From Seriola aureovittata (Eukaryota > Chordata > Actinopteri > Carangiformes > Carangidae), in contig NC_079379.1 in assembly GCF_021018895.1 (NCBI RefSeq), forward strand, positions 21,016,776 through 21,080,775: a DNA stretch of 64,000 bases, given 5' to 3'. The stretch's first letter is position 1. Each line of letters opens with the position of its first letter. Of this stretch, positions 1-15,282 are shown in pieces. The position numbers and the translations under genes were made by a program. The notes beneath the pieces are model-generated. The model was given only the letters and a program-made list of their open reading frames with translations, had not been told where the DNA came from and did no database searches.

Positions 1-678
1 TAATTTCCTCCGCTGCAGTGCACAACCTTTATTTTCTGCTTGAGACCTTTAATGCAAATCAGTGTGATGGCGAATTTCTGATGTAAACTCCCTTCATATT
101 TTCTGCTCCGCCGCATCAGTTTGTCAGATTACAAAGTTCAGGTGCTCATCTAGTCTCATTATTTTGAATGAATACCGTCCAATTTTAATCAGCGTCCAAC
201 TGAGGGAGTTGGGGACATCCCAAGGGTCTGTATTGTACATGAAGTCTTGATTTTGCCCAAGGTTGTTCCCTAGATATGAGTAGCTCTAACTTTTCCCCCC
301 CTCGCGTCTTTTTTTTTTCTCATTAGAACTCGTTTCGGACTTCATTTTAGCTGTAGGGTCCAACAAGGCTCCAATTAGATGGACGACAGAATTAATGAAG
401 TCTGTCTCTCTCTCACTCTTTTTCTCTCTCTCCTCCTCCTCCTCTTCCCTTGCTCTATTTATCCCAGTGCTCAGGGGGACACTCGGTCTGGATTCAGTCA
501 GCGTGGCGGCGTTTCTTCTCTTACTAAATTAAATATGTGTAATTGATGGTTTCATAAACAGAGCTAACCTTGCCAGCAGCAATCGCGAGCTGCCACTGAG
601 GAGGTCCATGTGAATATGTATTGTGTCAGTGAAGAGCCCACAACTACATCCACAAGTCCTCAGGTTCCTCACTCACCA

Positions 679-682
<4 letters not shown>
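1..682. other. Intergenic, no gene seen
   Basis: Low-repeat DNA with a pyrimidine-rich stretch near 400-450. No open frame with splice support and no recognisable repeat. The first 200 bases are fairly balanced in composition and could be conserved non-coding DNA, but that cannot be judged from one sequence. Confidence 0.4.

Positions 683-722
<40 letters not shown>
683..722. repeat. (GA)n microsatellite
   Basis: Uninterrupted GA dinucleotide run of about 40 bases. Confidence 0.95.
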
Positions 723-725
<3 letters not shown>

Positions 726-1377
726 GCGAGATGCACGCAGCAAGATATTGACTACAACAGTTTCTCGCCTTCACAGGCGTAACACATGACATAATGTCTC
801 CTGCAGACAGCCTCAGCTGAAAAGCAGACAGCATTGTTCTTGGGTAAACTCTCACTTACAGGATGTTCTCTCTCTCTTTTCTCTCTCTCTTTGTTCTTTC
901 TTTATCTTGCCTTTTTGCCACTATGAGACTGGAGCCAGGAAAGCAGTTTGAACTCTACAGACAGAGAGATAAAGGCTGCTCAACATAAACGTCACATACA
1001 GTTGAAGCACCGTCAGCAACATGCATTTACAGCAGCCGCGTGGGAAAACAAACAGTAACAACAAGAGATCTTGTTGATCTTGTCACTTAAACACTTCCAG
1101 CGTCAGCTTATGACTTGAACAGTAAACACATCGCTTTAATATAGTTTTCTTACTTTATTGCTGTAAACATTCACGCACTGGTGGAATTCTCCTACTTCAC
1201 TTTCGTGTCAGAAAAGCTGATTTTGTCCTATTGCCAAACAATTTACAAAACATTAAAAGTGAAGGAGCCAATGTCACATCACATCATTTCACAACATCCA
1301 TGTTTCCTAAACGTTTGTCTTCTGGGTCTGACACTACAGCACTTGAATGCAACACAGTTTTGGAAGTCCAAGTTATC

Positions 1378-1511
1378 GGAGCTTCCCACCAGGACATAAA
1401 CGCACCACCAGACCTGTAGATTTCTGGTAAATGTTTATGCTCTGCACTGGAGCTTCCCGCCACTGGATAAACACACCACAAGACCTGTAGATTTCTGGTA
1501 AATGTGTATGT
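1378..1511. repeat. 71-bp tandem duplication, two copies
   Basis: A unit starting with GGAGCTTCCC begins at 1378 and again at 1449. Both contain the same CAGACCTGTAGATTTCTGG block followed by TAAATGT. The two units differ by several substitutions, so this is not a very recent event. Confidence 0.8.
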
Positions 1512-1638
1512 TAGCTGACCCAAACTGCAAAATTGTTTAAGTTTCATTACCCATAGGTAATAAAATGTGACTTTGGTAAACTCAAACCTGCATTAATTAG
1601 ATTTTTATGGCCACTTCAGGGCAGCTGTAAACACAACA

Positions 1639-1905
1639 TTGACCTGAGAAAGCTGATGTGGCGGACATGTTAGCTAACAGTTGTGTATTTAAACATCTGG
1701 CAGACGTGCAACAACATCATCTGGAGCAGAACCAAAACGGTGAAGTTGCGGAACGTGAAACCAAAACAGCTCTCAAACGTTGCGCAGAACTGAAGGTAGC
1801 TGCAGAGCAGTGGCTCTTTTTTCACTTTATAAATAGCATCATTCACCCAACTCTGTTGAGTAAAGCAGCTCTAATGTCCTCTTTTTAGTAACTGAAGTGG
1901 TGGAG
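1639..1905 (+). repeat. Dispersed repeat fragment (low certainty)
   Basis: The block resembles in layout the segment at 63240-63500: a stretch with GTTAGCTAACAG or TACTAGCTAGACAC, then a CAAAACnGTGAA box and a run ending in GAGCTGAA or GAACTGAA. It has a short open frame but no coding signature. I take it as a diverged copy of a dispersed repeat. Confidence 0.35.
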
Positions 1906-3030
1906 ATGTAGAACTGAGACTCTGACACCTGACACTCCCTCTTTTCCTGTTTATAAATAAAATTTCCTGCCAGTGTTGATAACTGAAACTACACTTTTCT
2001 TTGGTTGCATGTGGTCAGTCCTAAAGGGGTTTTGAAACTCTCCTCTGATGCAGCTCTACTTTCTGTTTGAGGTTGTTATTATGTGCGTATTTCTCATAAA
2101 TATCAGCAGCTTTAATGCAGATCAGAATTCAACATTTCTTCTTTGTGCCACAACTGTTTGCTCCAATACAAAGATCTCACGCACAAGGGCAATGAGACGT
2201 CACCCTATATGGCGATAATATAATGAATGCATAAAAAAGCTTATACACATTTTTTCCTGCAGTCGCACTATCAATAACACAGACATATCCATTAGTGCGA
2301 GAGGGGCTAGTACGGGGCAAACACTCCCTCTAGCATTTAAACAAACCTCCACTGGGACTCATTCTCCCAGACTCCCCTGGGGCGGGGACACACCAGCGCC
2401 AGACCATACTGTACTGCTGGGATCTGTCTCCTTCATGCCTGCAGTGCTTATAGCAGCAGAGAGAAGGGAGGGAGACGCACAAAGACAGAGGAGAAAAGAA
2501 GGAAACAACACACATCAGGGAGCACGCTCGTTTCCGCCGCCACTGTTGTGTTTGCCAAAAAGCGCTCAGTTGGGGTTGGGATATTCAAATTAATGAATGA
2601 GAGTGAGGAAAGTGAAAGATGAAAAATGTGCTGGGAGAGGCTCTGACTTTGAGTAATGCTGGTAATTGGAGGGAAACATATAGAAATGCAGTGGGCATGT
2701 ATTAGCAAATGAATGTGCAGGAAAAAAAAAAAAAAAGAAAAAGCCCTTCCTGGTGCATGTCTCATCACTTATTGCATCTTTGTAGTCGAGACAGAGGAAA
2801 GTTGCAATGCAAACACAAAATTTCCCCCACAATCCAATGCTTTGGAATTGGGAAAGGAGCCAGCTGCTTATAGCTCGCTGCTGTATTGTCAATTTATCAA
2901 GTGTGTTAAAGCTGCAGTGCAGCTGATATCTTCTGTTAGTCTGTTACGATCTTATAGCCTTGTCTGATTTATCTGCTGTCTGGCTTCAGCACTCTCCTGT
3001 GTGTTTAGGTGCTAATTAGAGAACAACACA
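1906..3030. other. Intergenic, no gene seen
   Basis: Contains a poly-A tract at 2721-2734 and pyrimidine- and purine-rich segments that produce low-complexity open frames on both strands. Nothing in it looks coding. Confidence 0.4.
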
Positions 3031-3235
3031 GACACACACACACACATACACACACACACAGAGACCACAGGCTCACGAGTGATATAGACTGTGTTTTATC
3101 ACAAGAGAAAAGTGGGTGTTGCACCAAAAGAGGGCCTTAAATTACTGGTGACATCTCAAATAACGCTCACCCACACACACACACACACACATAGGGGTGC
3201 CTATATACTGTGCACTGACACGCACACACACACAT
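3031..3235. repeat. Clustered short (CA)n tracts
   Basis: Three interrupted CA runs lie at about 3031-3062, 3171-3192 and 3221-3235. They are followed to about 3470 by C-rich, T-rich low-complexity DNA that opens spurious frames. Confidence 0.85.
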
Positions 3236-3924
3236 TCAGTACTCTCCCGGACAAAGAAAATGTTCTTGTATTGTCCAAAACCAATCTTGACTCTTCTCTC
3301 TTATCATTTTTTCTTTCATTTTTTGGAAACCACTCCACCCCTTGCTTCCCATCCTCCATTTGTCTTTTCATCCCTCACTTAAAGATACCCTTTCCTCCAC
3401 TCTTTCAACCGACCACCCCCCTTCCTCCTCCCCCCTCACGCCCTCCGTACCCCAAACCCCCCTCTGCTCACCACAGCTCAGTATGTGCAGTAACCCTGGA
3501 TGCCTTGGAGGGAGAGCTGCACCGAATCACTCCATAAATGTATGAGTGTCCAAAATGAAGAGGAGCTGAGAAATGTGTGGGCAGCGGGCTAGGAAGCATG
3601 TCCAAGCTTACTAACAGGATGGGTGGGGAGTGGAGGGTGGGGGGGCCACGGCGTAGGCGAGGTGGAGCTGTAAGTGGGTGAGTGGGTGGTTGGGGGTGTT
3701 GTAGGGAGAGAGGAGAGGGAAGGAGGCTCATATTAAATGTCTGTCTTGACAGAGTGGAGGCTTTTTTGCAGTATTTATTTTTGAGATGTGGACAAAATGT
3801 GATTAAGATTTTGGCCTTCATCAGTGTTTTTTTTCATTTAATTATATTCATCCAAGCTCAGCACCATATTGTCTTTCAGCTGAGTATTTCAATCAGTGCA
3901 GCAGTTAAAGCGTCGTCCTCTTAC

Positions 3925-4462
3925 TTAAAGGTCCCCCTCCTCATAAAAATGTGTTTTGCTTAATGTTACTTCTCTCGGATGTTTGACCTTCGCTGTGCAG
4001 AGTGATGCACCATATATGCAGAGTTTGTTACTAGAAGGCTGTTTTCATATTCATCTGCTGGAAGAGGGAAAAAGTTTCTCTGCGCTCAACTTCAAGCCGA
4101 CATATATTGTGTAGGATTTTGTTACATCGCAACAAGCCAACTGTAATCTACTGTGTAACTTACACAAGTGTGATGTGAAAACCTGAAACTTTCAGCACAC
4201 AAACACTGAAAATTGACTTTTCGGTGTAGAGGACGTCTTGGATCCAGCAATTAAAATTTCTGAAATGAAATTAGCATATTCATAAATTCTGGATTTTTCA
4301 TTATTGGAGGAGTAAATGTGTTTTTAAGATTTTAAATTTTTTTTTTTAAGTTTATTGATTGCTGGAAAACCACACCAGACACACATTCTTATTCAAAGCA
4401 GATTATTTATTATAAGTACTGTTTTATATATATCTTTCATTATTTCTGAAGGGGATCTTTAA
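3925..4462 (+). mobile_element. TIR element family A, copy 1 (MITE-like)
   Basis: This about 538-bp block starts TTAAAGGTCCCC and ends GGGGATCTTTAA, giving near-perfect inverted ends (11 of 12). Internally it shares an ordered set of motifs with 18270-18943 and 31820-32282: GTGCAGAGTGATG, ATCTGCTGG, CAGCACACAAACACTGA, a Tn-rich tract, and ATTCTTATTCAAAG near the right end. It has no open frame of useful length, so I take it as a non-autonomous DNA element. The TTAA at the ends could be part of the element or the target duplication. Confidence 0.7.
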
Positions 4463-6029
4463 AGGATAAATCTGGTTTATTGCAAGGTTTGACCAACAGC
4501 ACTTTCTGTGGTGTTTCATGAACGTTGACATTGGACAATTTTTCAAATGTGTTCAATGCCAAAGTTTTTTAATTCTTTCTAAAATATGGGAACATGGGAA
4601 CTATGCAGTGATTAAGGTTAGGAAAATATTGTTGTGGCAATTAAGCTTTAACTAACAGGGTAAGGCAACTAAAATACTTGATTAGGGTTAGAAAAGATCA
4701 AGGTGAAAGTGGGTTCCAGGTCTGGAACTGGGAGCGAACACTGGTTTCAAAACACCCTGACCCTCCACACCATTACTCACCAGCTTGCTACATAAACACC
4801 ACACTTCTTCCTGCACTGGTACTGAATCTCACCTTTGGAAGCAGAATAAATGTTGAGGTAAAGATTAATTGATTGTGGATGTAATTTCCCAGGGACAATG
4901 CTACCCCGTTTCCAGATCTCAGCAATTACTTTAGTGATTACAAAGTTATAATAACCAATAGAAATGATGGCCAACTTAACTTTCTTCCTATTATACTCTC
5001 CCTCTGCCAATTATGTTGATAGACAGCATGACTTCACTTCCAACAACAATCATTTCCCTTCCCTGTCCAGGGATTTGACCTTGACAACCTTTCAGTCCCA
5101 ACCCTACTTTTTCACTCCCTTCCTTCCACTTCTCTCCTGCTCCACTTTCCTCCTAAGAAGGATACTTAAGGGTCACAGGTGAAGTCATTTAGTTGGGTTC
5201 AATTATTCATATTGAGTTGGCCTGAATCAATACATATTAATAATAATAATGCAAGTGGGAAATCATATCAGCACATGCAGAAATCCATGTGTTAGATAGC
5301 ACAGATCAATGGCGTCTACACAGAGAAGAAGTAGGCTTGTTGAGTTGCACTTTAATGCCAAAATTATGAATTACAGAGGGTCACGTCGAGCAAGAAAGAC
5401 AGTCTGAAGAGTATTTCATGGACGTGTCTGCCTCCTCCTCCCCTGGCATCTCTCTCCGTCTCCACTCGTTCTCGTCCTCTGCTCGTCCTAACCTGTGTCC
5501 CTCAGTCCTTTTGGAATGATGCACATTTATTCACCTTGTCACTTCTTCTCCGCTCTCCCTTCATCTATTCTCTCAGTCGTCTCCCTTTTCTCAGCCCCCG
5601 GACCCCCTCCCTCTCACGTCTTCTCACTCCCTTGATGACTTTAAATGACTACAGGGAAAGTTATTTGGAGTTCAGGTAGAGTTCAGAAACAGACCTGGTA
5701 GCCTCTCTCTATTCTCCCCCTTCTAAGCCGACACGTGAAAGTCTCCCATGGCTTCCTCTTGACATGGGATCAGCCTCGGAGCTCAAAGCCCCTGGAATGG
5801 CAATCGTAATTCAGTCCCCTGTGGCTCGGACTGTTTGATCAAGCGAGCTGCAGCATCTGCGTTTGACATTGGGCACACTTTTGTTTAATGCCGTTTTCTT
5901 TTGCTTTATAGCACGGACAGATCATGAGACGGCGGGTCCCTGTGCAACATGTAAAAGGCTCCCCCACCTCTCACACAGGAGTAAGGCACACAGACTGACA
6001 GAGATGCAAAACAACTAGAAACGATACAG
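4463..6029. other. Intergenic, no gene seen
   Basis: AT-rich to about 5300, then pyrimidine-rich with many CTC/TCC runs (5400-5640). Short open frames at 4678-4872 and 4964-5182 have no motif, splice support or codon signature. A possible dispersed-repeat fragment with GGTTAGGAAAA and GGTTAGAAAAGATC lies around 4610-4760. Confidence 0.4.
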
Positions 6030-6335
6030 CCCATTCTCTGCCTCTTTGTAGTCACTTTGCTGCTGTTTTTCATCTCTGTGGTCATTTTGCATCGCTGTGT
6101 AGTTATGTCTCTGTAGTCATCTGCAACTCTTTGTAGTCATTTTGTTGTTTTTATGTCTTTTTTTTATCTGTTTTGAGTCTCTGTGGTAGTTTTGCATCTG
6201 TGTATTTTTCAAACTTCTCCTTGTAGTTGTTTTGCAGCTCTCTCTCTCTCGCTTTCTCTCTCATCTTGGATCTATTTGTAATCATTTTGCGTCTGTTTGT
6301 AGCCATTTTGCATCTGTAGTACTTCTGCGTTCGTC
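6030..6335. repeat. Degenerate minisatellite, TTTGTAGTCATTTTGCATCT-type units
   Basis: About a dozen imperfect units of roughly 20-27 bases follow the pattern CTCTnTGTAGTCATTTTGCATC, for example at 6045, 6076, 6108, 6135, 6180, 6270 and 6300. Units differ by substitutions and small indels, and a CT-rich tract interrupts the array at 6239-6262. Confidence 0.8.
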
Positions 6336-6578
6336 GGTGACATCCTGCAGGTGAAGCAGTACTCTCAGGTGCTGCTGATGTTTGAAGAATTGCAGCTGCA
6401 CTTCATTATTTAGTTCACACTGGAGACCAACGGAGGCGGCATGACTCCTGTCCAGAGCTTCCTGCTACAGCAGATCCACACAGACACCATCTGCACAGAT
6501 ATCATACTGAATACTACAGCAGACTATAGCAAATATTGTAGGACAGCATCAAAGCCCGAGATGCTAGGTCTGACCTGT
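6321..6578 (+). pseudogene. Possible decayed coding fragment, origin unknown
   Basis: In the frame containing GAC at 6339-6341 the translation includes DILQVKQYSQVLLMF, then EELQLHFII, one TAG stop at about 6411, then TLETNGGGMTPVQSFLLQQI and more open sequence to about 6580. Amphipathic leucine-rich composition and a single stop over about 250 bases suggest an old gene or transposon fragment. I do not recognise the family. The signal is weak because the block directly follows a minisatellite and has no splice evidence. Confidence 0.25.
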
Positions 6579-6579
6579 T

Positions 6580-8205
6580 AAACTGATTTAAATTGTTTGA
6601 CTGTATTTGAATGAAATGTTCCTGTAGCTGCAGTATAAAGGAAAAAAAAATCAATAACACAAATACTGGAAAGACTGATCAGGATCAGTAGCAAAAAAAC
6701 AAAACAAAAAAAACCAATCAGGACAGCCCTACTTTTAACCGAGCTCTGTGACTTTCTCAAGAACTGTAAAGAGTCACTTCAAACAGCAGCTCTGGCTCAG
6801 GAACCTCCTGACCCCCCGAGCTCCTGGGTCTGTTGCCTGGTAATCCATCCATCCCTTTAAGGGGAAGAACATAATCAGGAATTCACATTAGCAGTTCAAT
6901 AATGAATCTTTATTAGAGCAATGTGCTGACAATAAGGGCTAATACACAGTAAGTATGCATAACATGATCTGTTGCTCAGTAGAACAACATGGCAATGGGA
7001 TAAGTCATGTGTGTAATTGAAGATCCTACATTTCAGCTTGTTCTGAGGAGCTTCAGTGGCTTTTTGTTTGCGTCTGGCAAAGCTCACCCTTGCCTCCTAG
7101 TGGTCAGCGAGGCGGTTGCACCTCTTGAGGCGGGCTCCACTAGAGGATGAGTGTTTTTGTGTGTTTGCATGTGTCAGTGTGGGTGTGTCGCTGCCAAGGA
7201 CCTGTCCATCTAGTCCACGGGCGTCCTGTAATCTGCCTGACACGCGCGAGGCCCCCAGTGACTCTCCGTTATTAGGCCCATTAGACATCCCGGGATGAGG
7301 CTGAATTTTCATTAGCTCAAGCGAATGTGTGTACATGCATGTGCACTTGGACGCGTGTGTGTGATGAGTATGTAATCTGTCTGACACCAGCCAGCCAAGA
7401 GGGAGAGACACTCGAGGGATGACGGATAATAACTCTGCATTTGCAGGACGGGGAGAGCAACCCGGAGTGACTGGATGGCAGCGGAGCTTGATTTATTTTA
7501 CAGTTTCTTGTTGGTAAATTACAGTATTGCTGCTTGACGTGAGGCTGTCGTATATCAGTTTGATCTCGGACGTTTTTCTGAACTCACCGCTCTGATCATA
7601 AGAGTGAAACTGAAGCTGCAACACAACTTTCTTTTTCCGCATTTCCTATTCAAGTCAGGCCTCTAATTCCACAACATTCTTTTCTCTCTCAGCCATATCG
7701 TCCCATTCCACACTCATTTGTTGCCCTTCTATCATATCACAGTGCATTTCCCAACCAATAAACGGAGGCACTCTTCTGTAGAAATGTATTTATCTTTCAC
7801 ATAAACTCCATTCCAGCTCCACTGGTCTCTCTCCAGTAGCTCTCGCTGGCACTTAATTTCTATTAATGGTTCTGCAACTGGCGCTCGAATCCAATCCACT
7901 GCTAGTCAGGGAGAGCAGGGAGCACACATGAGGAAATATGCATAGGCAATTATCCTCTGTAATGTGCATGGCCCCGGCCACTAAAGCATCTGTGCTCATT
8001 GTGTGTTGCAGGAAACACTGTGAGTCGGTGGCTGCGCATATGCATATTTTAACTGTAATGCAGAGGCTGAAGTGGAGGGTGAGAAGTATCTACATGAGTG
8101 TGATATTAGTCAGGTCACATCATTGTTAGCAGTGTAGTAGCTTCCTGGACAAGCAAACAGAAGGATTGGTTGCACACTTGCACGCACGCACGCACGCATA
8201 CGTAC
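6580..8205. other. Intergenic, no gene seen
   Basis: Mixed-composition DNA. The stretch 7200-7310 is GC-balanced and low in repeats, and 7850-8060 contains several ATGCATA/TGCATAT motifs; either could be regulatory. No coding or RNA gene is supported. Confidence 0.35.
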
Positions 8206-8208
8206 ACA

Positions 8209-11810
<3,602 letters not shown>

Positions 11811-11812
<2 letters not shown>

Positions 11813-13202
11813 GGTGTGATGAGAGTTGTGATCCCACATCTCATCCTCACGTAGCTCTGTCACATTCCTACGAATCCTGCAGAGACTCAGAGATATCCAT
11901 ACTTGATTGCACTTATCAATCGCACATATGGATTTAAATCATCGCTGCCACAGAGACTTCACATTTTTGTTTCTTTTTTAAAAACAAATAGTAAGTTTGA
12001 GTTTGGAGCTTTTTCGCTATCCTCAATTAGCACAATTTATCGCTCATGTCAAAGCAAAAAGAAAAAAAAAAAAAAGTAAAGTGATTTTGGAACAGAGAAC
12101 TTTTGTAGCATTAGAACCAAAGCATTTACCTTCTTGCTCATCAAAAGCTGATGAACGCTCCAGAAGATGAAAGTTAATGTCTTGTTTTTACTTTGAATTC
12201 GACTCCCTCTTTGAACCGATCCTTGTTTGTTTGTGATGGCGAAAAGCTTTTGCGGAATTTGTAATCAAACCCCTCGGGACCGCCTGTCTTGGTTTGGCTC
12301 TTCAAACTGCCGTTTGCATCTCATTGTCTTTATACCTTCCTCTTCTTCTTTTCTTTGTACACATCATGCACAATCCCGGGCTGGGCTTTGACTCCTGTGT
12401 TCAGTATCCTCTTGGTGTGTGAATAAAATGCACTTTTTTTCCCCTTTTTTTTGAAACCTACGACACACTGAGAAGCTGTTGTTGTGCAGTTGAAACTAAG
12501 TCATAAAAGACAAGCAATTCACATGGGAAATATCCATTTAAAGCGGTAGAATTGTGGTCCTCTAGTGGCCTCGAGTACACCTTCAAGTTTGTTGATCTTC
12601 ATCTCTCTTTGCTGCAGTCATCTCAAATGTCAGCGCAGCAGAATCAATAAAAAAAGAGGGCCATTTATGAGGAAAATATCCTTTATTTTGATTGTTCAAA
12701 CAGCACAGATAAGGGATTATTATTTTTAACCACATCATACAAAACTCATGTTTTGAAGTGGCAGCACTGGCAGTAAAACAACCATTAGATTCATTGTGAG
12801 TGATTGCAGAGGCTAGTGTCTCATTCTGCCTTCATCGCGCTCCTCTTCCTGTCAGGCCTAAAAGTTCCTCTGTTTCCTCTCCAGTTTCATTTGGATGGGT
12901 TCTCACTCCAGGTGTTTGCTCTTCCTTTTTTTGTCCAAGCATAACAGCACAAGTGTCCTTGTTCCCATCCTTTGCTTTGTTTTTGAAGAGGTTTTCCCAC
13001 TTCTCCTCTTTTTCCTCTGCAGCCAGTGTGGGAACTGGACCAGGCCAGACAGTCAAGAGACTGAGGAGGCGTCGGAGGTCCTGGCTGATGGTCTGAAACC
13101 TGCTGGTCAACTATCATGCAGAACTGCAAACAGTCCAGTTGTTAAAATTTTTTTAAAAGGACCCATCTTCATCAGTTTAAGGTAAAGGCTGAGTTGTTAT
13201 TA
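11811..13202. other. Intergenic with one unexplained open frame
   Basis: Mostly AT-rich DNA with a poly-A tract near 12061-12075. On the minus strand 13110-12832 is open for 92 codons with a mixed, non-repetitive composition including charged Glu/Lys stretches. I do not recognise it, and no promoter, partner exon or poly(A) signal was tied to it. Confidence 0.3.
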
Positions 13203-13445
13203 TGCCTCTGTGTCGACGACAGCCAGGTCCCAGAGGCATTATGCACCCCTGTCTGTCTGTCTGTCTGTCCGTCCGTATAGACAGACGGATCAGAATACAT
13301 ACAGCTGCAGATCAGAATATGGAGGTCAAAGGTCAAGATTCACTGTGACCTCACAAAACATGTTTTTGGCCATAACTCAGGAATATAACACAGGTGTCTA
13401 TTAGGAGAAGTTATGTCCTTTTATATGCAAATAATCACTGTGACA
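13203..13445 (-). repeat. Dispersed repeat family D, copy 1
   Basis: Contains ATGCCTCTGTGTCGACGACAG, a CTGT run, TATAGACAGACGGATCAGAA, GTCAAAGGTCAAGATTCACT and CATAACTCAGGAATAT. The reversed counterpart at 52190-52425 carries TGACCTTTGACCC, a GGACGGATGGACAGACAG block and GGCGCAGAGGCAT. I recognise the pattern as a common teleost interspersed repeat. Confidence 0.65.
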
Positions 13446-14690
13446 TCATAATGTTGCAAAAACACTTCTATAAACTCCATTATTCAACTCAGTATGATGT
13501 ATCACTTCACTTTACGGTGCACAAACAGTAGGTAGTTGTAATATAATTATTGAAGTAATGAGGGACTACCATGGGGACTACTCAGTAACTTTGTATGGTC
13601 CAACACTTGGTGTGCACACAAACGTTAGGTAATGGTGAAGTACTCACAAAATCAGACGGTTCAGATTTAATCATGACTCATGAGGAAAGTGGTCAGTATG
13701 TCTATATTAGTTGATACCTAATTATTACTCATGATTTAGTAATGTAGTAATTACCTCCCAGCCTGTTCTCTAGTTACTCATCCTTATTTACTTCTGACGT
13801 CTGAGTCATTAGTGAAAAACTTACTAACGACTTACCAACTATCAGGTTGTTCCTGAATCGTTCCTCACCTGTTCCTTAGTAACTATGCACATATTATTAG
13901 ATGTTACCTGTTACAGTTTAAGAACCATACATTTACATGTCTCATGTTATATTTTATATCGGACACAAAGAATTCTCTGTCCCAGAGGGATCGTGTTTCT
14001 CTCAGACAGACCTCAGCCTAACCTGTTTCTCACAATCCAGCACACAGTCTGACTCGCAGGAGGATTTCAAATGAGGACAGACATCTCATATCTAGAAATC
14101 ATTACATCTTAAATCATTTCAAACATACCACCTGTTGTTAGAGGTACCTTGCATAGTTCTTAGCACAGACTAGGACTATCCCTTTTTATTCAAACTTTTG
14201 TTCAAACATTGGAGAAAATAAAATATTTGAACTGCACTCACTTGTTAATGATTCAGACATTAAAGTCTTTAACTACAACAGACCATCAGTTTCACTTACT
14301 GCATTCCCTATTCACCGCTCAGGGACATACGTGAAAACTGAAAGAGAACACTACAGCGTCTGTCTGTTAGGTATGGCTCTAGAGCCACAAGGCGACTTTC
14401 TTAGCTTAGACTAGAAGCAGAGAATAAGATTTCTTAGCTCTGTCCAAATTCAAAACGACACCCAACGATCTGTCTATCAGTCTCACAGCGACAACAAGAC
14501 TACCAGCTGAGATGCTGCACAGATGTGCCGGGATGATGGATAAACTGTTTGGTCAAGAAATATTTAGCTTTCCTAGTGTGAGTCTAAAATCACACGTAGT
14601 TGATTTGACATTTCTGCTTTTGCATCGATTAACAAACAAACAACAAACAAAACACAACATGTTACTCACAGTAGGTGCTGTTTTTTTATT
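13446..14690. other. Intergenic, no gene seen
   Basis: AT-rich DNA with several AGTAACT/TTAGTAA motifs around 13550-13900 that may be an old dispersed repeat. No coding signal. Confidence 0.35.
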
Positions 14691-14694
14691 TCAG

Positions 14695-14835
14695 GTTAAA
14701 CTGCTAGGTTAGCTGCACCCCCCCAGTCATGCTTAGCTAAACTATTCAGCTACTGGCTGTAGCGTTTTATACTGTACAGATATAAGAATCTAACTCTCAG
14801 CAAGAAAGCAAATAATTATATTTCTATTCTATACA
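14695..14835 (+). repeat. Dispersed repeat family E, copy 1
   Basis: Shares the ordered motifs GCTnAGCTAA, CTACTGGCTGTAGC, ACAGATATAAGA and ATCTAACTCTCAGC with the block at 29920-30062. This is a familiar teleost repeat that often ends in a CAAACTATTCCTTnAA box. Confidence 0.6.
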
Positions 14836-15009
14836 ACTATATAGTTAAAGCTTTAAACTATACAGTAGCTATGTTTCATCAAAGTAAAGATGAAAGAGCT
14901 GTGGAAAAAAACACTTAAACACAGAGAATATCAGTGTAAGTGAGAAGGCAGCAATAATCTAGCTAGCTCTTTAGCATCAAGTTAACTCTACAGTACTAAT
15001 ATCAACTTT

Positions 15010-15282
15010 ACAATGGTAAATGGATTGGTGGTGAAATGGTTTTTCTCATCTTATCGACCACTCAAAGTGCTTTACACTACAAGCTACATTCATCCATTCC
15101 CCTACACATTCACTATGCATACTGCGCTATTCTATCTCACACACACACACACACACACACACTTCAGTATCTTGCCCAGACACTTCAACATGCAGACCGG
15201 AGGAGCCAGGAATCGAACCAAAACCCTTGCAATTAGTGGACGAACCGCTCAACCTCCCGAGCCACATCCACCCAACATACAA
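15010..15282 (+). repeat. Dispersed repeat with tRNA-like box (SINE-like)
   Basis: Begins ATGGTAAATGGATTGG, continues CACTCAAAGTGCTTTACACTAC and CATTCACTATGCATACTG, contains an internal CA tract (15140-15161), then CTTGCCCAGACACTTC, ACATGCAGAC and GGAATCGAACC, ending in GAGCCACA. GGAATCGAACC is the complement of a tRNA B-box-like sequence. I recognise this as a very common teleost dispersed repeat; its exact class is uncertain. Confidence 0.7.

Noticed and set aside
4678..4872. Short frame near a GGTTAG-rich stretch
   Set aside because: Probably part of a dispersed repeat; no coding signature.
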